64,000 nt of DNA from Crotophaga sulcirostris (GCA_013397455.1 VYZB01000295.1:435930-499929), one strand, 5' to 3'. Shown: positions 1 to 10,355, counted from the stretch's first letter. Notes: generated from the letters alone by a model not told the origin. Program-made: numbers and translations.

Positions 1-244
1 TTTCCCGGGGTTCGCCCGGTGCTGCCACCGCGCGTCCTTGGCCGCGTCCCCTCGCCCCAGGGCGGGGATGCTGAGGGACAGGGCAGGGCTGGCTGGTGGA
101 GGTGAGCGACTCGTTCTTCTTCCCTCCCACCTGGCTCTCGTGGAAGAGCAGCACAGGTGCGAAAGGCGCGGGTGGAACCGCAGCCAAGGTGCCCTTGCCC
201 GGGCTCTGCCCCTCGTGATGGGCTTCCCCTCTCTCTCCCCCCAG
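1..244 (+). other. CKB: CKB 5' region: intron 1 and possibly noncoding exon 1
   Basis: This GC-rich stretch lies upstream of the first coding exon. It ends in a pyrimidine-rich tract and an AG (243-244) that serves as the splice acceptor. A donor-like GGTGAGC occurs at 101-107, so a noncoding exon 1 could end at about 101. Equally, the whole stretch could be intron 1 with exon 1 and the promoter before the window. No TATA box or transcription start can be assigned. Open frames here (for example 38-256) show no recognisable coding content. Confidence 0.5.
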
Positions 245-457
245 TGCCTGCGGTAGGGACAGCCATGCCCTTCTCAAACAGCCACAACCTCCTGAAGATG
301 AAGTATGCGGCTGATGATGAGTTCCCCGACCTGAGCCTTCACAACAATCACATGGCCAAGGTGCTGACCCCGGACCTGTACAAGAAGTTGAGGGATAAAC
401 AGACTCCCAGTGGATTTACCCTGGATGATGCCATCCAGACTGGGGTTGATAACCCAG
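245..457 (+). CDS. CKB: CKB alternative first coding exon a (Ba-type N-terminus)
   Basis: The acceptor AG is at 243-244 and the donor GTAACG starts at 458. Coding begins at the ATG at 265, with G at -3 and an in-frame upstream TAG at 254-256. It gives 64 codons plus one base, ending in DNP and a split Gly. The N-terminus is [21 protein letters not shown] second in-frame ATG at 298 (residue 12) could act as an internal start, and from memory alternative initiation has been reported for chicken B-CK. The exon carries the N-terminal ATP-guanido phosphotransferase domain up to the TPSGFTLDD loop. Confidence 0.95.
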
Positions 458-3400
458 GTAACGGCCGGGGACCGTTAGATCTGCACGACGATCTGTTCTC
501 CCTCCTTACTGGAAGTGCTTCTTGACAAAGGCACCCAAGGCTCTCGAGCTGCTGTAAAGCCTTGAGAGGTGGCTCTGAGCGCGTGGCCGTGTTAAAGGAG
601 GCCTTGTTCCATCAAGCCGTGCTCCTTGCTGTGATCTGACATCAGTTCCCAGACACTTCAATTATGTAACTGCTCTGCTAAATACTTTCAATCCACAAAA
701 AAAAAAAAAAACCCAAAGCAAATGCGTTCTAATTATAACACAACCAGGGGGGTTTAAAAAAAAAAAAAAGGGCTTACCCAGCAATTCCAAACTGGTTATG
801 TGATGTTCTCTAGCACTTCTATGAAAAAGGGGGAGCAGATGTGTTTACATGTTAACATTACAGTGTTTATTTTTACTCTAGCATTATCAAAATGGCCCAA
901 CTAAATAATCAGAGACTGCCTCCCGATGAGGAGTACCCGGACCTGAGCGCCCACAACAACCACATGGCCAAAGTTCTAACCCTGGATTTGTACAAGAAAC
1001 TGAGAGACAGAGTCACGCCCAGTGGCTTCACCCTGGATGATGTCATTCAGACTGGGGTTGATAATCCTGGTAAAATGTGTTGAGAATATTCTGTGTGAAC
1101 CAGCTGGAGTAACTGGTGCTTTTGAATATGGTGACTTAAAGCTAGGCTTGTGTATTTATGAGCAGAAATGCGGCTCTGCCTGTAGCAGAAGGAACAAAAA
1201 GCAAAGCGCGCTTGCTTACGGCAAAGTGTGATTGCTTAGACTTAAAGTTCTATCCGGTGGTCTGAATTGGCTGCTGAAAACGGATGTGCTGTGCAAATTT
1301 GACCTAAACTGAGCTTGGCAAATGCGTGGTTTAATGGCAACGGCTATGGGTTTCCGTAGCGCTGCATCCATCGTTAGGTGGATGAAATGTAAAATGTAGG
1401 GTCTCTCCAAATGTTTTTTATGTAATAATGCATTTCTAAGTGACTAGAACTACCACTAAAGACCTTGCCTGGTTAGTGCTGCGCTGGAGAACAGCCAAGC
1501 ATCACCCAAACTTAGCTCTTCTGACTTTATTACCACTCCAGGCCATCCCTACATAATGACAGTAGGATGCGTAGCTGGTGATGAAGAATCCTATGACGTG
1601 TTTAAGGAACTCTTTGATCCAGTTATCGAAGACAGACATGGTGGCTACAAACCAACCGATGAGCACAAGACTGACCTGAATGCTGATAACCTGCAGGTAT
1701 AAAGTTTTGATTAATTACTGATACCAGGTTAAAGTTGTTGGCAGCTGCCTAAAAGGAGGGGCTCTGTCCCCTCCCCTTGACCCAGCCTAGACCCCCCCCA
1801 CCAGGCTGTGTGTCTGGTGCAATGAGACTTCAGAGCCTGCTGCTGCAGGATGTCAATGGATGGGTAGAACCAAGCAGCTGGCATGCAGCAGGAGCTTGCT
1901 TCATGCTCTGCTGCAGCGTGGGTCGTGTTAAACATGTATTTCCATGAACTGTGGGCTGTGGTAGTCGGGCTAAACAACACTGTCCTTGGAGTCAAGGACT
2001 GTCATAAAACCTAACACTTTCTGCTGTCTGGTCTTGGGTCTTAAATGTCACCTGGTGGTGTCATCGTGTAGACCAGACATTGTTATGGCTAGGAGTAAGG
2101 ATTTCTGCCCATTTTATGGATTTCAAATGTTATTGTAGGATCTGAGAACTCCTAATGCCATGTTGATTGTTGATAAGTCATCTTGAAAATAAGAGACTTG
2201 GGTTGATCGTAGTGAGTAATTCTCACTTGCAATATAAAAAGCCTACCTAAAACCCAAGGTTTGCCTCATGTTATACTTCTAGATTGCAAATCTGAAGGCA
2301 GGGTAACAGAAGTGCAGGCTGTGATCCAAAATGGACGTAAACCTGATGGTCTGCTGCTACCCCTGTCTTCTAGAACTACTTAGTAGCTGTAGCTTTAGTC
2401 TCAGAACAAAGGTTGTATTACACAGATACTTGAGCTAATGCTGAAGAAAATAGTCCTGAAGTAAGACACTGGCTTACAGGCCAAGTGGTCAATATCTCCA
2501 GTTTAGGGTCTACGCTTAAATGCATGGGAGCTACGTGTATTTGTATTTGGGGTAGGTATCTTGTGAACAGGGTTGTACTCACTGGTTTCCTAATCTTGTA
2601 GGGAGGTGATGACCTGGATCCCAATTACGTGCTCAGTTCCCGTGTCAGAACTGGTAGGAGCATCCGTGGGTTCTGCCTTCCCCCGCACTGTAGTCGAGGA
2701 GAGAGGCGGGCTATAGAGAAGCTCTCTGTCGAAGGTAAAGTGAGAACTGGGTGCCTTGGGGAAAGTGCTTACATCCTTTGTGCAAGAGGTTTTCTTTGCA
2801 GTTTGAAAATGGAGGCAGTTGGTGAAAGCTGCCTCTCTCAAGGCTAAGGCTGAGCGTGGAGCCTTGCCTGAAAAAGGCTCGTTAGGTTGCAGGTGCCTCT
2901 GCGTTGCAGTTCGTAGCTGAGAGCAAGAGCTCTTGTCAGAGCTGTGTTGAGTTGACCTTTGCTGATCTTGAAAGCTTCTTTCCACGTGTGTGGGGAAAGA
3001 GGTTGGTTCATCACAGCTCAGACTTGAAATATAACAGGTATGTAGCAACTCCAGGGCTTGAGTCATGGTTGCAGTATTTTGTGGCTGCTTTTAATTGACT
3101 TTCATTAATGCTCAGCTTGCTTAGAGGTGCAGTCTTGCTCCAAGTGTGCAGTTGACTTAAGGGTGAGCCCAGGTTTTCAGTGAAGCTCCTCAGCTGCAGT
3201 TTTTTTCTGTTGCCTCCCAACTCCATAAAGTGAGAAGGAGGGATACACTCAAGGTGTGGTTCTGGAGACTTGAAAGTGTAGCTGTTTCAAAATCTCTCAG
3301 GGGCAGGGTAACAGTCCTTGGCTGGAATAATACTGGTTGTTATATTCATGACCTTGATTCTCCTTGGAAGAAAGTGCTCTACTCCTACAGTTAAGCAGCA

Positions 3401-6400
3401 GTAAAGATTCTATACTGCATGTGAGGGAACAAAGGCTGCTTGTATAAGCCTGGAAGGTGCAGACAAATCATCTGCTGCTGTCTTAAGTTCTGTAGTGCTG
3501 CAGAGGCGTTGCCATTGCCCATGAAAGCAAGGGAGGAACCAGACCCAGCAGATCTGAAGTTGCTGTTCTTCATGTGTGGTCTCTGAAGTGCTGGGAATGT
3601 CTCACATCTTTGGTCCCATCCTAGAAATTATTCTCCTCTTTCAGCTCTGGGCAGCCTGGAAGGTGATCTCAAGGGGAAGTACTATGCGCTGAGGAACATG
3701 ACTGATGCAGAGCAGCAGCAGCTGATTGATGATCACTTCTTGTTTGACAAGCCAGTTTCTCCTCTTCTGTTGGCATCTGGGATGGCACGAGACTGGCCTG
3801 ATGCCAGGGGTATCTGGTGAGTACACATAGAAGGGAGGAGTCGTACAGGGTCCCTGCAAAAAAAAAAAAATTAAAGATCATAGAACCATTTGGGTCAGAA
3901 GGGATGTTAAAGCCCATCCAGGTCCCCACCCCCACCATGGGCAGGGACCCCTCCCACCAGCCCAGGCTGCTCAAGGCCCCATCCAACCTGGCCTTGAACA
4001 CCTCCAGAGAGGGGGCAGCCACCACTTCTTTGGGCAACCTGTGCCAGTGTCTCACCACCCTTACTGTGAAGAAATCTTGGAGTTTCGGTTGTGGCTCGTA
4101 CTGTTGGGTACAATGGCAGCTTCTGAACTCATATTATGGAATCTAATGAGAAGCTTGTGTGGTGCCCTCAGGGGAAGCTGCATCTAATCCAGCAGCGTTT
4201 AGACAAGCACCACATTGGGGTGGTAGGGACAATGCAGCTTGGTTAGCCTGTAACCAGAGCTTACCTGTCCAGCACAGGTTTGTGAAGCACCAGACAACAA
4301 CTGAAGCAGTTTGATGGTAGATAACCTTTAAAGGAGTAGATGTGTCACTGCATTTAGTTCATGTCCCAGCAGCCTCAGAGTAACTTGTGGTAACAAACCA
4401 TAGCATTGGCTTAGCTTAAACTTGATACTGGAGGTGTAGTTGCTCCTTTGTAGTCTCATTGCTTCTACTTGCAGAAACTCACCAGTGCTGGACCAGTATG
4501 GTCTTACCTGTACTGGTGATAAGATTTTCCTTCCTGCCCCTAGAGACTTGGGGACTTGAGTTGACTGAATGGGAGGATTTTGCTTGTTTGGATGTAGGTC
4601 ACCTACATAAAACTCTGCATCCCAAGAACTACTGCAGCATAATTAACTTGCTCCCTTGTAAGCTAAGGGCTAGTTTTTTTTTATCAGCTGGAATACTGCA
4701 ATCATATTACTGTAGCTGCTTCAGTCCAATGCAGAGGAAGCATGCTGTGTTTCTGTAGGTCACCTTTAAGATTGCATCATCTACCTGCAGATTGCCAGCA
4801 CCAGATAGTGCTGTCATCTGAGCATGACTAATCTACGGGCTTGAAGTGTAAAGTCTCAGTGTTGTCTGCATAAATAACTTTCCTCAGGTACTAGTTAATT
4901 GTTGATCCTAATCAAGGTGAGAAATTAGAAGCATGATAAATATTAGTGGTTGTACTTGCTGCCAGCTGCAAGCCAGGACAAGAGGGGCCCATTGGTGTTC
5001 AGAGGTTTTTATGGAATCTCCAGAGTCCTGATCTAAAACGGATAGTGAAAACTCAACTTGGTTCTCAGATAAGGTACAAAGTGCAGTTTAACAGAATCAT
5101 AAGTTCTCATAAAAGGCTTTGTTGTACGTTGTCAACATGGTGTTGTTATGAGCATCCCTGCACAGGGCTTCCTTGAAGTCTGTGCTGATTGCTTCTGCAA
5201 ACTGCTGAACAAAGGAAATCTCTTAAATTTGTAAACTCAGGCCACAAGTGAACTTGGGAGATGACTGAATTTTAGGGTTTGACTGTGTAAAGACTGCCTG
5301 TCGTGTTAGTACTCATTCTGACCTATGTAGACCAGTTAAAACTCTTTCTTGGAAAGAGTAAGGTAAAAACTATGAGCTTAACTCTCTTAGGTCCTGTATG
5401 GACAAAAGAAGTAAGATTAATTTCTTTGAAGAAGCAGATAAGTGAACCTCTCGAAATAAAACCTATAATGCTGAATAATTTGGTGCTACTACAAATGCCT
5501 TGAAAATGTCAGGTGGGACAGACAGCAAGTTGTTTGTCTTGTCTCCTAGGCACAACGATAACAAGACATTCCTTGTCTGGATTAATGAGGAGGATCACCT
5601 TAGAGTTATTTCCATGCAGAAAGGTGGCAACATGAAGGAAGTATTCACCCGCTTCTGTACTGGGCTAACACAGGTAAATCAATATTGCCTAAGCTGTGGG
5701 TTCAAATGGTTTGGGTTTCTTTGGTTAGAGCTGAGAATGCAAGCTCTTTTGAGCCCCCTCCCAAGTCCTGTGTGGTGGTACTTCGTAGCTTGGGTCTCTG
5801 AGAACACCCTGATGAGATCCAGAGCTGTGAGGACTCTGAAAGACCTATATTGGCAAAGCATTGTGGCTGTGAAATCTAGAATATGTCCTCTGATGTGGCA
5901 GCCTTATCCAAGTAGCACTTAAAGGATTTCTGCATGGTTCTGTAAATCCAGCACTAAGATGCTGAGTGGGAGGAGAAATTTCCTGAATATGGACAGGCAA
6001 AGCTGGACTAAAGTATCAAGGCTGGATGCCTTTCTCTGCTTCTAGTCTTGATGTAAACTTGAGGCTTACCAGCCCCTTCTCTAATCCTAACAGATGTGCC
6101 ACCTTGACATGTGCTAAATCAAGCTTCCCAGCAGATAGCAACTTCAAATTTCATAATGTAGCTTAAACTTAGCCTGTCTCAACTCTAGAAGTGAAATTAA
6201 AGCCTTGTTGGTGGCCGCTTTTTACAAATGGAGGGGGCTTGTGGGACTGGCTTAAATAGCTGTTCAAACTGTTGTGGCTGTTGCTATGTAACTGGAACTG
6301 TAAATGAGCACTAATGGATGACCTACATCCTTCAGGCAGAGAACAATCTCCAAACATCCATTCTCTCTATTTATAGATAGAAAGTCTCTTCAAGTCCAAG

Positions 6401-7293
6401 AACTACGAGTTCATGTGGAATCCACATCTGGGCTACATCCTGACCTGCCCATCGAACCTTGGAACAGGGCTCCGTGCTGGTGTGCACATCAAGCTACCAA
6501 ACCTTGGGAAACATGAGAAGTTTGGAGAAGTCCTCAAGAAGCTTCGGTTGCAGAAACGAGGCACAGGTGAGACATGACCTGAGGTCCTAGTCAGGCTGCC
6601 CTAAGATGCCAGCAAAAGCCTGGCTACAGCCAGAGCTGTGTCTTGGTTCACACTGTCAGACCATCCCAGAGGTGCCCTCCTAAAGCATATGGAGAGAACT
6701 GAGCCTTAAAATCATATTTTGGAGGAGCTGGGGATGCCAGTGCTCTGCTTATGCCTTGCTGTGTCTGGCTATCTAGGTATGTCCTGAGCACCAGATAAGA
6801 TGGACCTGGTGGCAGCTGTTCTGTTGTAAGCAGAGATGGAAATACTGATTTAACTTCTGGCTAGGAAATGGCTACAGGGAGAACTTCTGACCACATGCTG
6901 GATTGCTCGTGGGTTGGAAGAGCAAAGAGCTGGCCTAACAGCATGCTCAGTGGCTGGTGTTGGCAGCTTTATCTCCCTGCATGTAGGAGGAGGCAGCAGT
7001 GGCAGCTTGTAGAGCATCATCTTGCTGTGTTCCCACCTCAGGCTAGCGAGGGAGGAAAGGTAGGCTCACCTGCTCTAGCAGTGGTCAGGGTACTAACTAA
7101 ATCTCTTGCTCCAGGTGGTGTGGACACAGCTGCTGTTGGCGGAGTGTTTGATGTCTCCAATGCTGATCGTCTTGGCTTCTCTGAGGTGGAGCTGGTGCAG
7201 ATGGTGGTGGATGGTGTGAAGCTGCTCATTGAGATGGAAAAACGCCTTGAAAAAGGCCAGTCCATTGATGACCTCATGCCAGCTCAGAAATAA
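265..7293 (+). CDS. CKB: Creatine kinase B-type, complete spliced coding sequence
   Basis: Cytosolic creatine kinase reversibly transfers phosphate between ATP and creatine, buffering ATP in brain and other tissues as a dimer. Coding segments 265-457, 1542-1696, 2602-2734, 3645-3816, 5550-5673, 6377-6566 and 7115-7293 all have GT-AG introns and matching phases. They sum to 1146 nt, 381 residues plus stop, the usual length for the family. Substituting 892-1069 for the first segment gives 376 residues. In the 381-residue numbering the nucleotide-binding arginines fall at R130, R132, R236, R292 and R320. The reactive cysteine falls at C283 in TCPSNLGTG, all as in the known enzyme. The protein resembles vertebrate B-CK throughout (from memory). 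No frameshift or internal stop was seen. The gene is convergent with MARK3. Confidence 0.97.
458..881 (+). other. CKB: CKB intron between the two alternative start exons
   Basis: This 424-nt intron contains two A-rich tracts (about 697-711 and 757-769) and a pyrimidine-rich stretch before the acceptor of exon b. Otherwise I see nothing coding. In transcripts using exon a, this intron, exon b and the following intron would be removed together. Confidence 0.7.
882..1069 (+). CDS. CKB: CKB alternative first coding exon b (Bb-type N-terminus)
   Basis: This is a second, homologous start exon. The acceptor is TTTACTCTAG, ending at 881, and the donor GTAAAA starts at 1070. The ATG at 892 has A at -3 and G at +4, a strong initiation context. 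It encodes [20 protein letters not shown] and onward, 59 codons plus one base, ending in the same phase as exon a. The last 49 residues match exon a at 42 positions, while the first 11 (16 in exon a) are unrelated. Both exons therefore splice correctly to 1542. Chicken B-CK has known Ba and Bb subunits that differ in this way (from memory). Confidence 0.93.
1070..1541 (+). other. CKB: CKB intron before coding exon 3
   Basis: A 472-nt intron from donor GTAAAA to acceptor CCACTCCAG. Short frames on both strands here are not supported. No repeat was recognised. Confidence 0.8.
1542..1696 (+). CDS. CKB: CKB coding exon 3 (residues 65-116)
   Basis: A 155-nt exon from acceptor CCACTCCAG to donor GTATAA. 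It completes the split glycine and encodes [20 protein letters not shown] and the rest up to the residues ADNLQ, ending on a codon boundary. This is the start of the large C-terminal part of the guanidino kinase fold. Confidence 0.96.
1697..2601 (+). other. CKB: CKB intron 3
   Basis: A 905-nt intron ending in TAATCTTGTAG. I see no repeat or coding content. The minus-strand frame at 1729-1995 is not supported by similarity to anything I know. Confidence 0.8.
2602..2734 (+). CDS. CKB: CKB coding exon 4 (residues 117-161)
   Basis: A 133-nt exon encoding [20 protein letters not shown] and onward to EKLSVE. It carries the SSRVRTGRS motif, whose arginines (R130, R132, R135) contact nucleotide phosphates in known creatine kinases. 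Its donor is GTAAAG and it ends in phase 1. Confidence 0.97.
2735..3644 (+). other. CKB: CKB intron 4
   Basis: A 910-nt intron ending in the pyrimidine tract TTCTCCTCTTTCAG. No gene, RNA or repeat was recognised. Overlapping open frames on both strands look like chance. Confidence 0.8.
3645..3816 (+). CDS. CKB: CKB coding exon 5 (residues 161-218)
   Basis: A 172-nt exon encoding [20 protein letters not shown] and on to DARGIW. The last Trp codon is split TG|G. The acceptor follows CTCCTCTTTCAG and the donor is GTGAGT. The [20 protein letters not shown] stretch and the [18 protein letters not shown] stretch are characteristic of cytosolic creatine kinases. Confidence 0.97.
3877..4080 (-). mobile_element. 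CR1 LINE 3' fragment in CKB intron 5
   Basis: In minus orientation this reads as the 3' end of a CR1 retrotransposon. It contains the 'one or more mismatched' GTTGCCCAAAGAAGTGGTGG block, the CTGGAGGTGTTCAAGGCCAG block and GGGTGGGAGGGGTCCCTGCC, and it ends in a diverged form of the CR1 tail (GGTTCTATGATC). It is about 0.2 kb and strongly 5'-truncated, which is typical. It lies antisense to CKB, next to a 13-base A run (about 3858-3870). Translated frames here such as 3669-4058 are CR1-derived and not genes. Confidence 0.9.
4081..5549 (+). other. CKB: CKB intron 5, distal part
   Basis: This is the rest of the 1.73-kb intron 5, the longest in the gene here. It ends in GTCTTGTCTCCTAG. I see no coding exon, RNA gene or further recognisable repeat. 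Confidence 0.75.
5550..5673 (+). CDS. CKB: CKB coding exon 6 (residues 218-259)
   Basis: A 124-nt exon that completes Trp218 and encodes [20 protein letters not shown], then [21 protein letters not shown]. It contains the catalytic-region acidic pair E231/E232 and R236. The exon ends on a codon boundary at donor GTAAAT. Confidence 0.97.
5674..6376 (+). other. CKB: CKB intron 6
   Basis: A 703-nt intron ending in TCTCTCTATTTATAG. No gene or repeat was recognised. Confidence 0.8.
6377..6566 (+). CDS. CKB: CKB coding exon 7 with active-site cysteine (residues 260-323)
   Basis: A 190-nt exon encoding [20 protein letters not shown], then [15 protein letters not shown] and on to LRLQKRGTG. It holds C283 of the [14 protein letters not shown] signature, R292 and R320. 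The donor is GTGAGA. A second AG at 6379-6380 is possible, but only 6377 keeps the LTQ-IES frame of the family. Confidence 0.97.
6567..7114 (+). other. CKB: CKB intron 7
   Basis: A 548-nt intron ending in CTCTTGCTCCAG. The long frame that begins at 6868 and runs into exon 8 is intron read-through and not an alternative coding start. Confidence 0.8.
7115..7293 (+). CDS. CKB: CKB coding exon 8 with stop (residues 323-381)
   Basis: A 179-nt coding part of the terminal exon. It encodes [20 protein letters not shown] and onward, and ends in DDLMPAQK before the TAA at 7291-7293. The [14 protein letters not shown] motif and the C-terminal LMPAQK tail are typical of B-CK. Confidence 0.97.
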
Positions 7294-7485
7294 AGCACTT
7301 TATTCTCATGCTTCCTAACTTATTGGATGAATAATAAAATGTCACTCCAATTCAAACCCCTTGGGTCAGAGCCCACTTAGTTACACTGTAGAGAAGTCTT
7401 CCATCCATCTGTGTTAGAGTTTATTTTTTTGATGGTTGAGATGTTGCTGAAAACGAAATAAACTATTGTTTTGGCTTGATGTCTT
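7294..7485 (+). terminator. CKB: CKB 3'UTR with two polyadenylation signals
   Basis: AATAAA hexamers occur at 7333-7338 and 7457-7462, and the second is followed by GT-rich sequence. Two 3' ends, of about 60 and 185 nt of UTR, are possible. The exact cleavage sites are inferred and not visible. Confidence 0.7.
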
Positions 7486-9194
7486 AGATGTGTTAACTGA
7501 ACATCCTTGAGATTTAAGTGACTTGTTCTCTTTGGTTATGCTGGGTTGGTTTTGTGTGCTGGCACATCTTCCTGGCTGCGCTGCTGTGGTCTAATTGAGT
7601 TGGAGTGTGGTTAAAGCTGTGTCAAAAGGGAATCTTTAACTTGATTGTAGTTGCTGTAAACTTGAGAACTGGTGTTAAACATGAGTCACTGCAGATGTGC
7701 CCTACTTCCAAAGCTTTGGCTTGCTCGTGGCAACTGTAAACTGTCATTAGCCTGACTACAGCAGGCCAGGCTGGCTCCTGTAAGGGAGGAGAGACAGATT
7801 GGGGTGTGAAGGGTTCCTGTCTCAGACAGATCCTCCTGGGGCTGGAGGGCAATGCTCTTGAAGTCAAGCTTCAGCCCACAAGAATACCTGCACTGAGCTG
7901 ATTTGTGGGGAGGAGATGGCATCTTTAACCTAGAGAGGTGCAGCGGGCTGGGGTAAACAACTAATTGGTCTTTTAGGGGGAAGGAGTAAGGTGAAACCTA
8001 GATTAAACCCATGCTTCTCTCCCAAGTGGTTTCAGCTCAGCTAGGGCAGAGGCGAGGGCTGAAAGCTGTCTGTGATGGGAAAATATCAGATAATTGTAGT
8101 TATCTTCAGCTGACTCTTGCTGGCCCATGAACCTGAAAACAAGTGGTATAGTCAATTAAAACATGTTAAATACTTGGGTTTGTTTGTGGTTTGTTTTTTT
8201 TCCAAACTGGGTCTGGCTTGCAAGGCTCTGGGAGTGAGCTTAGTGTTCTATCAAGTACGTGTGTTCTCCAGAATGGCTGTAGTCAGTGTACCTGTGTGCT
8301 TGCTGTGTGGAAGCATCACATTATAAACCTACACGAGCAACGTTTTCTGGAAGTATTGATAGGTAGGAACATTAGAACCTTAGCAACAGCAGCTTTTGTA
8401 GCTTGTGCAACCTGGGAAGCAGCGCCTGCTCAACAGCTCTACTCACTGCTAAAACCTGGCTTTTAGAGAGGGAGCGTGATGAAAGCCTGATATGTAACTT
8501 CACAGTGTGCAGCTTTATATAGGCTCATGGAGATAACTGCAGCTTTCTTTTGTAGAGGCTGTGGTATTTATAAGGCTGTGATTGCAGGCTGTCACTTAGC
8601 TGAAGTGATGGCTTCAGCTGGGTTGGAGTAAGGTAATTAAATTCTGGTGAGGGAAAGACTGAGTGAACATCTCAGATGGGATTTTTTTTTTTTGCTTTGT
8701 TTTTTAAATATAGCTTTCTACATTATTCAAATTTAACAGGGTGGGGAAGAGGGGATCACATGGAAGAGTCTTCTTCTGTGCTGGGGGATGTTCCTGCCTT
8801 TGAGATAATCAGCACAGGGATTGTTCTATACGAGGCTTTTTTTTCTGTACAAGGCTTTTGAGAACAGGGAAGGGAAAAGGATGCAAGAGTCAACCGGATG
8901 GTTCTGTATGTTCTTTATATCCCCCTTGCTGTGCTTTTTGTCACTGTTCACAGATGCTTGGCAAATAGCTGGTGTTGCACCTTGTAATCAGAGAGTGTTC
9001 ATTTAGTGGTGCCTCTCCTCAACACAGCGTTGTTACTGTGCTCACAGCAATTATTTAATGGAAGGAGGTGCCTGAAAACTTGTCTATTTTTTTTTAGCTA
9101 CATCAGCTGGACTAATAAAAACATCTCTCTCTCTTTATCTTGTTTCTCCTATGTCTGTAGCCTGCTGGAGCTTCTATAAGCACTCTGTCTCATT
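7486..9194. other. Intergenic DNA downstream of CKB
   Basis: About 1.7 kb with no supported gene. It holds short homopolymer T runs (for example around 8681-8693) and several small open frames without recognisable products. It may include unannotated CKB read-through sequence, but nothing in it proves this. Confidence 0.6.
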
Positions 9195-9552
9195 TCCACC
9201 CCCCCTGCTGTGGGCAGGGACACATTCTGCAGGGTCAGATTGCTCAAAGCCTCATCAAAACTGGCCTTGAACACCTCCAGGGATGGGTCATCCACAACTT
9301 CTATGTGCAAGCTGTGCCAGTGCCTCACTGCCCTCACAGGAAAACATTTCTTCCTAATATCTAAATCTCCCCACTTTAGCTTAAAGACTGTTCCCCCATT
9401 GTCCTGTCTCTGCACTCCCTGACATAGAGCCCCTCCTCACCTTTCCTGTAGACCCTGTTAAGTAGTGGTGGGCTGCTGTGAGATCTCTCTGGAGCCTTCT
9501 CTTCTCCAGGCTGAGTAACCCCAACCCTCTCAGCCTGCTTGCATCCAACTAG
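9195..9552 (-). mobile_element. CR1 LINE fragment, antisense, lacking its tail
   Basis: The reverse complement carries the CR1 block 'CTCAGCCTGGAGAAGAGAAGGCTCCAGAGAGATCTC' (paraphrased) and a block reading RQDNGGTVFKLKWGDLDIRK on translation. It also has the GAGGCACTGGCACAGCTTGC block and the CTGGAGGTGTTCAAGGCCAG block. The sequence stops near the GTCCCTGCCCACAGCAGG block, so the final CR1 tail (TTCTATGATTCTATGA) is missing. It is truncated at both ends, about 0.36 kb. Confidence 0.88.
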
Positions 9553-10137
9553 AACACATTTCTTTTTAATTGGTTTTCTTTCCCCCCTTTACTGTGTTTC
9601 CTCCTGTTGCTGCCATGAGGTATGACACAACCGTGCTTTTGTTTCAGCTCGTACAAAGCAAATATTCCAGAGAAGAACCTGTCACGGCAAAGCACTGGAC
9701 ACAGTGACCTCCCCCAGCTGGGACCTGCTGAAACCCAGTGATGGAGAGAGAAATTTACCCCCCAGCCCCTTGCCTTCCAGACTTCGGGGTGACTCTCAGC
9801 ACTACTCACCATCACACGCTGGGTCGCTCAGACACTGTGGCCGTACAAAGGGCACCATGCAGAGCTGTCGTTCACTTGTGCCCCGGGCACCTGAAGTTGT
9901 GCTGGGCAATGGCAAACGGCCACGGGTCAGGGGTGCCTCAGTCTTAAACTGAGGGAAGGAGAGGGAGGTCGTCAGCCGTGGCTGTGCTTTATACAGAGGA
10001 GCTGCAAGCAGCCTGGCTGGTGGAGCCAACTGTGTCACCCAGCTTTTGGGAAGGACATGAAAGCTGGTGCAGCCGGCAGGGCTGTCTGGCTGGGTGAGCT
10101 CATGCTCTGCATCACACCCAGCGGTGATTAGGAAGAC
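9553..10137. other. Intergenic spacer between two CR1 fragments
   Basis: No gene, RNA or recognisable repeat is seen. Overlapping small frames on both strands (9549-9952) have no recognisable similarity. Confidence 0.55.
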
Positions 10138-10355
10138 AATATGAAGAAACTCTTCACGCTGAGGGTGGTGAGATACTGGAACAGGTTGCCCAGGGAAGGT
10201 GTGGCTGCCCCCTCCCTGGAAGTGTTCAAGGCCAGGTTGGATGAGACTTTGAGCAGCCTGGGCTGATGGGAGGTGTCCCTGCCCATGGCAGGGGGTTGGA
10301 ACTGGCTGGGCTTTAAGGTCCCTTCCAACCCAAACCGTTCTATGATGCTATGTGA
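10138..10355 (+). mobile_element. CR1 LINE 3' end, sense
   Basis: A 5'-truncated CR1 of about 0.2 kb. It begins near GAAACTCTTCACGCTGAGGG and contains ACTGGAACAGGTTGCCCAGG and GTTCAAGGCCAGGTTGGATG. It ends in the characteristic tail TTCCAACCCAAACCGTTCTA, then TGATGCTATG. No target-site duplication was noted, as expected for CR1. Confidence 0.92.

Noticed and set aside
6868..7293. 141-codon frame reaching the CKB stop
   Set aside because: The part before 7115 is intron 7; the CCAG acceptor at 7111-7114 and the family sequence show that only the exon 8 part is coding.
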